Source of the DNA: Trebouxia sp. TZW2008
Taxonomy: Eukaryota > Chlorophyta > Trebouxiophyceae > Trebouxiales > Trebouxiaceae
DNA: 64,000 nt
Direction of reading: 5' to 3'
NCBI GenBank assembly: GCA_002118135.1
Contig: BDIU01000039.1
Coordinates: 363,514 to 427,513, forward strand
Under the pieces are notes generated by a model, which was given only the letters and a program-made list of their open reading frames with translations, had not been told where the DNA came from and did not search any database. Position 1 is the first letter of the stretch; each line of letters opens with the position of its first letter. Shown here in pieces: positions 48,399 through 59,700 of the stretch. The position numbers and the translations under genes are program-made.

Positions 48399-49456
48399 AT
48401 GGCGTCTGCCGGCCACGCTATGTGCGCGAGCCGTGTGCTCGGGCGTCCCAATGCACAAGTTCAGAGAGCTGCTGCAGCACCTGCACGCACAACTCAGCAA
48501 TGGCTTAAACAATCTGCAGCTCAAGCACGTCTCCCGAGCAAGCGCTGTGTTCGATCTCGTGCTCACGACAAGACCTCACTGCATTTGTTGAGCAGCGAAG
48601 GTGTGCATTGAGAGTGAATCTTGTCTGCGTAAACGTTTCGCTGTATGCTTTGACAGGCAAGCCAGTTTCGCATGCAAGTTTGCGTTGTGCAGAAAGTGAT
48701 GACGGAACCATTTTGTTCCGATTCGGTGACGAGGAGCTAAAAAAGCAAGATCCCGTGTCGGGATCTGTTTCGGATACGCAACAGAGCGAGGCTGGAACTC
48801 AGCGACATGCGTCAAAGAGCAAGACGCCAAAAGCTGTAGCAGAGGCTGCTCAGAGCATTGCCAGCACAGAATCTCACAGCAGTCCCAGCAACACTGGCAG
48901 TGCACCTGCGGAATTGCCTACACAACAGACAGCTCTTACAGATAGCGAAGTTGAACTTAATGGGCACAACTCATCAGTTGATACATCAGATGCGGAAGAC
49001 AGTGACACAATCAGCAAAAGGCTTGCGGACATGACTCCAGAACAGCTTGAAAACCTTAAGGTATTTAGCATGCACATTGCGTATCAAAGCCTGTTGCATG
49101 TTGACTGGGTTTGAGACATAAAGATCTGTTGGGCATGAGAGCATCTGCGCCACCACTCACACCTTAGGCTCATGTACATTCCACACAATATCAGTGTACA
49201 GTCACTTGTGTTACAGTGCTGCATCTGCATCTGTACTGTGACAGGGTTTCTCCACGTGCAATGATCATGAAAGGATAAACTAAATAGCCTGACCTGCTGC
49301 ATCATCAGTGTATGTCCGCTAAACTTTTTCTGCTGTGAGATGCAGGTAGCAGACCTGAAAAGTCTTTGCAAACAGGAGCAGGTCAAAGGATATTCTAAGC
49401 TCAAAAAGGATGAGCTAGTCAGCCTGTTGAAGGAGGAAATACAGCTAAAGCAATGA
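48399..49456 (+). CDS. Rho_N/SAP-type small plastid protein (putative RNA or DNA binding)
   Basis: Three exons (48399-48600, 48657-49060, 49346-49456) close in phase to 238 residues; the first intron is only 56 bases. Residues 1 to about 60 are rich in Ala, Arg, Ser and Gln and nearly lack acids, which suggests a plastid transit peptide. The middle is a long Ser/Thr/Glu/Asp-rich, probably disordered region. The C-terminal ~36 residues (VADLKSLCKQEQVKG...LKKDELVSLLKEE) form the helix-extended-helix pattern of the Rho termination factor N-terminal/SAP-like motif, also found in plant plastid RNA-binding proteins. The specific role is unknown. Confidence 0.75.
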
Positions 49457-50362
49457 AAGCATACCCATGTTAATACAGCAAGCTACTAGTTTAGGCTGAG
49501 CTTCTATTCTACTGCTAGTCATAACAAGTCGACACTGCAGGTTCAGTAGTCATCATGTCGCTGCATAGGTCTTGGTATCTGAGAAACAAGTGTCAAAGTG
49601 TATGGCTATGAGAATGGTGGCAGAGCCATCAATGCTGTGCATGTTGAAATGGCTTGTGTATTTATCCTCCGTACTGTCACAGCTTGAGTTATTGAATGTA
49701 TGGTCTGCGGCTACAGCACCATCAGCGTCTTAAAAGCATGCCGTTCACACGTTTCAAAGTTTGCTGCAGTGGCATGGTTGCAGGGCCTGAGACTGCTGCA
49801 GCCTCCTGCAGCTTGCCAAGGTTTCTCTGGACATGCGTGTTTAGCATACCTATGTGGGTTACCCACACAGGTAACACTTTGTGAATTGATCGTCCTTGCG
49901 CATTTGTTCCATGTAAATACAAAACTGCTACATTGCGTACTACGTAGTAGCTTCACAAAGCGTTCATGAAGTTGAATTGTAGTCTGTCATGAATGCAATT
50001 CGAAGCGTTCCACGCATACGCTCTTTGAGACCCGGTCTCAGAGTTCATGGTGTCCGTGATGAGTGGCAGATCATGATATGGCACATCGTCCCAGGGGACT
50101 CAGCCAAGTTGGTTGCAGCTCAAGAGCTGTACATGTAATACCTGCCAGGAGTGCTGAATAGCTAGCTGTTCCTCTCAAGACCCTCTTGCGTGTCAAACGT
50201 TTGTTGGCAAAGCTTACAAAACTGATGTCAATTTATCATTTTTTCAATTCTGACTATACACGCCAGACCAGCACAACTATGCTGCTGGCAAACATGCTGA
50301 TCTTTGCAAAATTGCTTATTACAATTTCTGGCTGGGACTGGAATTGGGCTGCCATGCTACTC
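49457..50362. other. Convergent spacer, Rho_N gene / VIPP1
   Basis: About 0.9 kb between two stop codons on opposite strands. Short ORFs only; no repeat array or RNA gene was recognised. Confidence 0.55.
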
Positions 50363-53134
50363 TTAATCACGAGCTTTTCTTCGCAGCTCCTCCAACTCCC
50401 AGTCAATTGCATCCCTGCAAACATATGGCATAATGGCTGAAACAACCAAGGCAGCAGGGCACGCTAGCTGTAATGAAGTCTACAAACACACTGCGAATGG
50501 CTCAAAGAACTGTGACTCAAGACATCAGGGGAGGCTGGCCGCAACAACGGAAACTGGTGCCAGGGATTGTGTCTGATGAGGTTGTACTTCATCTCATTTT
50601 CGTGCAATTTTGACACAGTAAGACACAGTGGATGACACTTTGGAACAGCTGAGACATCAGGCAGCATGCCAACACATGACGGTGCTAGGCGGCCAAAGCA
50701 TGGCCTCAGCATTTTCTGCCAGCACAGCACTTGCTTTGAGGCTGAGTATGGCACTCACTTGTAGGGCCGGCCCTCTGACTTGCCCTGTGACCTTCCCTCA
50801 GGCAATGACTGCTTGCTTTTGTTGCCTGTCAGCAGCCCCTTCTTCATTTCTGACAGCTCCTGATCTACGTCATCGCCTTCCAGCTTGGCAAACTTGCCTT
50901 CTAGCTCATCACTTGAGCCCAACTGCAACACATAGATCATCAATCCATATACTACCAGTAACCTTGTTGCTGTCCCTCTAAAGAATGCACGCTGCTGCCA
51001 AATTGTCAGCACGCCAATCATGCCAGCAAAATGCTGTTGCATTGAGTATTGAATGATGGCAAAACCCTTGTACCTGATCTGATCTGACTCAACAACACAC
51101 TGATGAGCAGCAACAAAGAATGGCAGCCTGTAGAAGATGCGTAATTAGCAGTTCTAGTCATTGACGCACATGCTTGCTAGCCTGGTCAAGTTGTTGTGTC
51201 AAATGTACGACAAGCCTCACAGTATTGCATTTGGGTTGTTGTAACATGCCAGGTGCACTTGTACATGTTGTAGCTTTGTGCTCAGGCGTTGTGTGTCTAC
51301 AGCTGTGCTAGCATGCATGGCATACATAGCCAACTGGCATACTTGAAATGAAGTAAAGTTTGCAAATGAGGCTAATACACCACAATTAACTCACAACACG
51401 TATGCCATCAGGTACATGTATGGGACACGCCTATGACCATTGAACATAGTGATGTGGTGGGGCACATACATCGTCATTGAGAAACAGTTATCTGAGGGGC
51501 AGACACATGCTTGCAGATTCTACGACAAGAGCTATGGGGCCTTAGGAGTACCTGCATGGCAGCTTCTGACTCGCCCTCCAAAGCCATGACCTTCTCCTCC
51601 ATCCTGTCAAAGGCTGCAGTGGCGCTGCTGGTGTTTAGACCCTGGAGCATCTCATTGATCTGCTTGCTGCTGTTAGCAGACTTGGCACGAGCTTTCAAGG
51701 TGTCCTTCTTGGACTTGGCTTCTGTTAGCTTGTTCTCCAGCATGCGGGTGTTGCCCTTCAGCTGATCTACAGCCTTGCTTTGAGCATCTAGCTGCACCTT
51801 CATCTGCTTTGCGTTGTCCTGCAGGTTAGTCAAAACATCAATAGGTCTTATGCAATGACCTGCAAAACAAGCAAAGACACAAGCAATAATAGTACACAAT
51901 TTGATGAGTGCTAACCTGGAGATGCAATGCACTATGCCCCTGCCTTTAGATGTTGAGTGCAGGTCTGACATCCTGCATGCAGATGATGAAACGCGCATGC
52001 ATGCAGCTCTGGAGCAATTGGGTTTTAGATGACAAAAACAATGTCCCAGCTGCAATATGTGCTGTGCGGTGGACAGCAGCTAAAGCAGGATATCAGCCGT
52101 TAACTGCAGAAGGTTTTTGGCTCCCACAAGCTGCGTTCTTCATGTCTAAGATTGACTTGATTGCGTGAGCCACAAGCACAGCCAAAGGTCCTCAATGCAT
52201 GCAGTGACATGCAAGCTGAAGAGTTGAGCTGGACTGAGTAAGATAAACTACAGTGGCTTACATCATAGCCCTTGCGGCGTGACAATGCCTCCCTGGCTAG
52301 ACCCTCATCTCCCTTCTCCAAAGCAAGCTGGGCTCGGCGGTACCATTGGTCAGATGTGTCTTTTGCCTGATTGTACTTGGCTTCTAGCTGCCGCTGGGAC
52401 GCAATGACCTATGGGCAGAAACAGTGTTTGCTTGCACACCTTCATTGGAGACCTTTTTATTGCAAATGTGGGCACTGCAAAGGATGCTCTGCATGCATAA
52501 AGATATGTGACAAGGCAAGAGAGATCTGCATGTAAGGCAATGCATGGCGCAGACTGACAGCAAATGACCTGAGCAGATGCCTGGCGTAGCCTGACAAGGT
52601 CATTTTGCATTTCATTGACTGCCTGGTCCAGCATCTTTTCTGGGTCTTCTGCCCCACTAACTGTGGAGGCACAATAACACTTCAGGTTCGCAGTTTCAAG
52701 TGCACAAATGTTCTCAGCATGACCTTGGATTGGCAACTTTCAGCCTGCAAGTATGCCCGTACCTACGGAGTTGGCATAGGACCTGATCACTCTAAAGAAT
52801 CGGCTGAACAAATTGGCCTGCACTGGTGTTGCGCCGCAAGCTACCAGACGAGGTTGTGGCGACTGGAATACCAATTGAGTTCCTGCACGCACCGCAATCG
52901 ACGTTTTGCTGTGCCTGCGCTGCAAACCGACGAACCAGGCACCGAAACAAAAGCCAGCTCCAGGTCACCTGCAATCGAACTCCGTCCAACTCGGTTGCCT
53001 GACAGTGCACCATGCGAGCTACCAAAACGAGCTGCTGGCGCGTGTCTAGCCTGACAAGCTAGTGACGGTCTTTGCGTTCTGATGTGCTTATGACAAGTCG
53101 CCATTGTCGACGAGCCAAACACCTGTGCTGCCAT
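50363..53134 (-). CDS. VIPP1: VIPP1/IM30, PspA-family thylakoid membrane-remodelling protein
   Basis: VIPP1 is an ESCRT-III-like protein that forms rings and rods on plastid inner-envelope and thylakoid membranes. Minus-strand exons close in phase: first exon ending 52763, then 52660-52569, 52408-52262, 51818-51552, 50922-50759 and 50414-50363. Diagnostic pieces are helix 0 ([17 protein letters not shown]), [35 protein letters not shown], the long coiled coil with [17 protein letters not shown], and the VIPP1-specific C-terminal helix [14 protein letters not shown], which is on a separate small exon found only by extending past the apparent stop at 50755. The N-terminal plastid presequence is unresolved: the frame of helix 0 meets a stop at 52967, so an upstream exon, perhaps starting at ATG 53134 or 53104, must be spliced in. 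Unlike TIC110, its introns show no edge arrays. Confidence 0.94.
50923..51551 (-). other. VIPP1 intron 4
   Basis: About 630 bases without a recognisable exon, repeat array or mobile element. It is a useful contrast to the repeat-filled introns of the neighbouring genes. Confidence 0.6.
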
Positions 53135-53705
53135 GCTGCAGTCGGCAAGGGTTCACCTGGTCGATCAAAGCAGACTCGGCAAATGCAAATGGCGCAAGTG
53201 GGCAGGCTACGTTGCACCGAAAATCAGCTGTCCATTGCCGATCCTTCCATCCAGACGATGAAGAAGATGTGCAAGACTTGGTCAGCATTCCCCCCTGGAC
53301 TCAGAAGAAGACTCAAAGCACGATGGCAAGCGCAGCATGCAATGCTTGCTGCAGCAGCAGCTGGATGTTATGCGCTCATTCAGCTGTCAGCAGCATGCGA
53401 ATCTGCACGCCCGCATGTGCTTTCCTGCTCACACCAGCATGACTCAGCATTGCTGTCTTTAGCATGAAGTTGTAAGTTTGACAACCTCACGGCATGTGAT
53501 CAGCACGGCAGGTTTTGCTTCGCCAATATCACGCTGGCATCCACCCGATGCAGCAGTCCCAATCACAATTTGCATGGCTTGTCGGTTGCTGGGAGCAGAA
53601 ACATTGATGCATGAGCCCGTGCTGTCAGTGGATCACTGCAGCTGCACCCACCTTTCTCCTCAGACAGCCTGACACAGTCGCCCGAGACACTGGAAGGCGA
53701 AGGCG
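53135..53705. promoter_or_regulatory. Divergent region, VIPP1 / FAN1
   Basis: About 570 bases. Plus-strand ORFs across it (for example 53104-53442) are not recognised. It probably holds both promoters and 5' untranslated sequence. Confidence 0.55.
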
Positions 53706-56700
53706 ATGTTGCGCGGGCAAGCCTCGCTTCAAGAGCTTATAGGACGGTCTTTCATGACCAGGAAAGAACCTGCTTCCAAGACAAAAAGGAAAGCTGAATC
53801 TGCTGGAGCAGCCGGCACAAGCTCAGATGCGCAGGAACATGCATCTGAGGCGCCAGTCAGCTCAACACCAGCACAGGCTCTACAGCCTGGTGAAGCTGTG
53901 TGTCCAGTATGTGGACTGCCAGTCCTGGAACGAATCATGAATGGACACCTTGGTGCGCAAAATGCATCTATAAGCATTATTATGCTGCGTGGTGAAATAT
54001 AATTGCAACAGGTTGCATGGCTGCAGATGGATGCCTGGCAAGGGAGACTCTCCAGCGCAGCAAAGGCGATGCCAAGCAGTCAACTCTGCAGCGCTACAGT
54101 TCCAGCACAAACAGCGGGCAAGCAAGCACAAAGCCAGCAAAGCGCAGGCAACTCAGCAGAGCTGCCAATGCTGCAGCAGTCAGCAGCAGCTCTGTACAGC
54201 AAGAGCGCCAGGCTAGGCGTTCTAGCTCTGATAGCGCTGTCCTGCTGCATGCAGACACGCCTCCCCAGCCTGCACAGCTTGCCAGCTCTGTCTGTGATGA
54301 TGATTGTGAGGAGCTGCTGCCAAACAGGCAGCTGCAGAAGCATTCCATGACCCCTGTCACTCACCCCATCACTGCTGTTGCAGTACAGGCAACATTGTCT
54401 GCATCTGATAAATCCAGCACTGTATCAGACACACTTGAGACAGACACAATGCAGCACACAATATTGGCAGGCAACGGTGTGCATGTGCAAACAAGCATTG
54501 TTGGCAGACGCTTCAGAACAAACATTACATGCACCAAGCATACTGAAGTGTCTCTTGCAAGACAGCCAGACAATGCGCGGGATAGCAACGCCATTCAGGT
54601 TCTGGATACAGCCCGGCAGGCCATACTTGGCTACTTGCCAAGGGAGATTGCTCAGCATCTTGCAGGCCTTCTGGATGCAGACTCTGTACAGGTTGCAGCA
54701 TCAGTGGATGAGCCCAAGTCCATTGCAGCTGCAGTCCCTATCCTGCTTGAGGTACATCTCACTCAGCTCGTGCAGCTGTACTGTTCACTTGACAATGCAA
54801 GACCTTGACTGATCACCGCCTGGCCTATGCATTGCCCATCCAGCTGATGACAATCATAAAGGCATCGTAGCACATGTGAGTGGTGCGTGCGGGCCCTGTG
54901 TTGTCTCGCCAAAGCACAAACTTCAAATGATCGAGAATTGTGAAGTCAGGGCAACCCTGGTGATGTATTGGGCTTTTGCTTGCCTCAGCGACCTGGTCCA
55001 ATGCAGATATCCCATGATCCTTCGAGAAAAGATGTCCAGGCAGCTCTGGATCTCATGGTGAAGGCAGCTGCAGACTGGCAGGCAAGTGGGCTGCAGCGGC
55101 AGGGCTCCAACACAGGGGTCTGCCTGCGCAGCAACTTCCTGTTGATGGCTGATATCGTTGTCAAGCAAGACAGCCATCTCCTGTTGGACACAGAGCAGCA
55201 GCTGCTGACAGACTTCAAAGTAGGCCCTACTTTGCTGGACGTGGGACACCATGCAGACCTTGCTGAACACTTCACAGTGAACTGCAGTGAGGTTTCGAAG
55301 GTCGTACACATCATGACAAGCCTGTATTTCTCATGTGACTACAAAAATTGGCGCCTGACTCTAGGTCTAACTCCTACAGCTTCATGTAAAGCAGCACATC
55401 TGCTCAATGCATCTAGTGATATAGCCTGGGTGCCATTCATCCTTGTTTTTGAAGAATGATGCACCAGCTGATCATTAGCCTCTAATGCTGGCTCATGTGA
55501 TTCTGCATGGCCTGCAGGCACTGCATGATGAAGCTCAGTGTCTGTTCCTGCGCTTGTGCCTGCGCAAGGGGCCCTGGTTTCGCCTTGACACTTTGTCCTA
55601 CTCGGAGCTCACAGACACTACAGCTTCAGCCCAACAGCTTTGCGAGGCAGGAATGGCATCTCCCCTCTATCCGTTTGCTGCACAGTCAGTCTTGCCAAGT
55701 CCCATGACATCTGGCGTCACACATGCAAAGCCTGCTGGGGACGTGTCTGTACTGACAGATGCAATGCCAGCTGCCGACGCATCTGCAGTCACAGCTGCAA
55801 ACCCTGCTGAGCTAGGATCTGCCTCAACAGATGCAAACTCTGCTGCCAATACATATACAATCACAAAAGCAAAGGTTGCCGAGAACTCATCTGCAGCCAC
55901 AGCACCAACATCCCATATTGACAGTCTGCCTGCTGAGGACACATCTGCAGTCACAGCTGCACAGGCTGTCGGGGATGAAGCATGCAGCCTAGCTGCTGCT
56001 GAGAGCTGTTCAGCTCAGCTAGTTTGTGAAGTGGCAGAGACGCTAACAGTTGCAGAGCTGCAACTGTTGCTAGGGAAGCTTGAACTGACAGGGCAAGGCA
56101 GAACTTCCGGCATCAGCAAGGGCCAGATGCTGCAGCTTCTGAAGGGCGGTTTGGAACAGGCCAGGGCTGTTGAGGCTGAGGTACGCAAGGGATATGCAGG
56201 GTCTATACATCATTGTGTCACAATGATCAAAATGCTTGCTAGTGAGGTTCTGCGACCCTGCTAGGTGCATACAGAAGCAACAAACTGCCGCCAAAAAGCT
56301 CTGTCTGGCGCCAATTGAGTGAGTTTCCATGACCCTGCCAGGTGTATACAAAAATGCTGAACTGCTTCTGAACAGCTCTGTCCCCAGCAATGCTGTAACA
56401 ATGCAAGTTTTGGAGCTGTTTGCACTATCTTCTCTCGTGAGTCCCTGTATTGGCCCACAGGGCTGACCAAACAAACCGGCATGCACATATTGTCAAGTGG
56501 TACGCGCGTCATGTAGCCAAGCTGTCTGAGCCACCTACCTCTGACCTCATGGTGAAAGCTGCATGCTGCTCAGAATTGCTTGATGCTGTTGTTTGTCCAC
56601 CTGTTTTGCAATCCTCACAGATACATGGGCATTCATCTGAAACAACTCAAGCTGCAAAAACAACAAGGCAAGTCTTACAGCTGCACACAAGCCATGACCG

Positions 56701-59700
56701 CAATGTGGTCCTGCAGTCCCGAAATTCTTTGCCGCAGGTATCACTTGCTTGTTTTTGCAGTGTGCCTTGCACTGTGTTGCAACAGGCAATGTACCTGTAC
56801 ACAGGTCTTTGTGTGCAGCTGAAAACGCCCATATGCAACTAACTTAGAGCTTGTGCTCAAGCCCTTTGCTGTTAGCCACAAATTCCAAAAGCCTTGTCAA
56901 ACGTCAATCTGTAGTCCAGGCTGCATTCAAAAAGACAATGCAAAGCACCGGTCCAGGCACTCAGCTGCAAGCCTCCATGTGCAGCTTTGCTCGGGAAGAC
57001 TTCCTGACTGCTCAGCATCTCCTGCAAGCAAAATGCACAATTCAGATGTAATATGATGCGTTGTTTTGCAGGCTGCAGTCAAGCAGACAGTGCTGCAAAG
57101 CACTGGTCCTTGCATCCATATACAAGCCCCCATGTGCAACTTCATTCAGCGCGTGCAGCGCCTCTTCTTCCTGAATGAAGCTCAGAGCCTGTCCAACTTC
57201 CTTGTAGCTGATTTGGGTGTGGCAAAGTACCCAAAATACACAGTCACCAGGTCCCGATCTGTATTCACCACTAGGCAGATTCTGCTGGACTATGAACAGG
57301 CTCTGCGCCATGCTGCTGAGCTGGATAATGCATTGGAGGTATGTCTTGTGCTGACTAGGTCTGTATAACATGCGTACTAGAGCATCCGTCAGGGTTCGTG
57401 AACCACACTGCATGTTTGTAAAAGCTTGCTCTGTGTTCACAACAAGGGAGGATCTGTTGCAATGAAATCAACTCTGCGCCACGCTGCTGAGCCAGACAAT
57501 GCTTTGGAGGTATGCCTCTAGCTAGCTGGACCTGTGTGAAGCGAATGTTGAAGCTGTTATGCACGTTGGAGCACATGCATAAGAGCTGTGATTGGTGCAA
57601 CACACACTTTACGGTCACCAGATCCTGCTCCAAATTCAAAACATGGCAAGGACGTGTTGACATATGAACAGGCTCTGCGCTATGCTGCTGAGTCGGACAA
57701 TGCATTCAAGACAAGCCTGTAGCCGAAAGGAGTGTGGATTGGTTGTACTGATTGACTGCACGATGCTCACCACTGATATGAGCTCAAGCCTTGGCTGCAG
57801 CAATTGCTTTGGATGCACGTTGCTGTGACAGGTGATCACCCATATGTACAGTCTTGGACAGACCTTGATGCCTGCTCTGAGCTGTGCTGACACACAGCAG
57901 ACCATACCCTGTGAACATTATTGGCCAGGGAATGAATTCTCAAATTTTGCCTTTGCTCACAAAGGACTGACTCAAGTACAGCTTTCACGAGTCTGACTTA
58001 CCATCACCTGTAGACAGTTTGACATACAGTTTGGCACTGCAGCCTGCCCTTGCAGCCGTCAATGCTGACCTGCAGAAGCAGCCCCCTCTGCACATTCACA
58101 TACCCCACTCAGGACCTTGCAGTTTCTCTTGCAGGATTTTGACACAGATGCAGCAAACAAGGCGTTACAGCCTGCAGCCATCACTGCTGATGTGCACACT
58201 CCGCCCCCCTTAGCCTGTGGGGTTGACTGCCACCTAGATGCCCTTCTTTCATCAGCTTTGCCCACAGCATTGCTGCTTTCCTTGCAGGACTTTGACTCAG
58301 ATGCAGCAGACAAGGCATTGCACCCGCCCTTGCAGCCATCAATGCTGACCTGCACAAGCAACCTCCCTTGGCCCGCTCCTGGACGTCAAGTGAAGCATGT
58401 TTTCACTTGCATGAGCTCCTTTGAGACGTGTTTGCCCTTGCAGCCATCAGTGCTGACCTGCACAAGAGACCCCCTCAGCCCGCTCATGGATGTCAAGTGA
58501 GGCCTCTTTTCACTCTCATGAGCTGTTTTGTGACATGTTTGCTGTTTCTCTTGCAGGACTTTGACTCAGATGCAGCAGACAAGGCATTACAGCCTGCTAT
58601 TGCAGCCATCAATGCTGACCTGCACAAGCAACCCCCCTCGGTCTGTTGGGGTGACTGCTCGGCCACCCAGATGCCCTTCTTTCTGCGTTACTCTGCTGCT
58701 TGGGTCTATGCTGCCATGGCGACTACAGGCGTGAGCCTCATGGAGAAGAGGAAGCAATGGCAGGCAGCTGTTGATTTGCTGCAGCAGCTGTTAGGTGAAC
58801 TCAGATGTGCCAAATTTCAAGCTGTGCATGCTTCATCATAGATCAGCAAGCTGCTGTTGTCCTTTCACTGCATTAATCGTGTTGCGTTTCTGCGGCTTGG
58901 GTGTATGCCGCCACAGCCACTACAGTTGTCAGGCTCATAAGGAAGCACTGGCAGCAAGCTGTTGATCTGCTGCAGCAGTCATCAAGGGAGGTCAACTGCA
59001 CCAGACTTTGGTAATTATGTGTTCAATCATCAGGCTTAGTTCTATTATTTCTGCTGCCTAAATTTATGCTGCCATGGTCACCACCGGCATTAGTCTCATT
59101 GAAAAGAGGCAGCACTGGTAGCAAGCAACAAAAGTGCTTCAACAGCTGTTAGGTGAGCTCAGACATTCCAACCTCTGGTCTTCATGTGCTTTGTCGCAAA
59201 GTGATGGGCTTCACTAGTTGGCCATTGTGGTGCTAGACATGCAGTCCTTGCCTGGGTCTATGCTGCCATGGCAACCACTCAGCCTCATGAAAAAGCCAGC
59301 GACAGAACTGCTTCAGCAGCTATTAGGGGAGCTCACCCATGCCACCCATGCTTTCTGTTGCATTCTTCAGGGTCATTCTGCAACATTTTGCTGCCTTCAT
59401 GCCTGCTGCAATGGCTATCACTGGGTTGGCGTCATGGAGATGACAAGCAAGAAAACAGTGAAGATGGCTATTGTGCATGCAGGCAGGTTGAAGTGGCTCT
59501 TGCTTCGACTGCCGTACACGCAATCAAAAGCATTGATCTGTACAATCAACATGGTTGTCATCATGCATGCAGCTTGTATCGACTAATGCTGAAATTTTCA
59601 AAAGCCATGAACAACTTGTAAGAGCGCTAATCTGTGCAGGCAAGATTGCTTGCATGCATGTGGGCCATCTATACAGGCTGCTGCTGAAATACGTTTTCGA

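Noticed and set aside
50755..51042. VIPP1 ending at GRPYK with the stop at 50755
   Set aside because: The stop overlaps a GTGAGT donor; splicing to 50414-50363 restores the VIPP1 C-terminal helix in phase.
53072..53467. Separate small gene between VIPP1 and FAN1
   Set aside because: ORFs on both strands overlap, show no family resemblance, and sit where a divergent promoter is expected.
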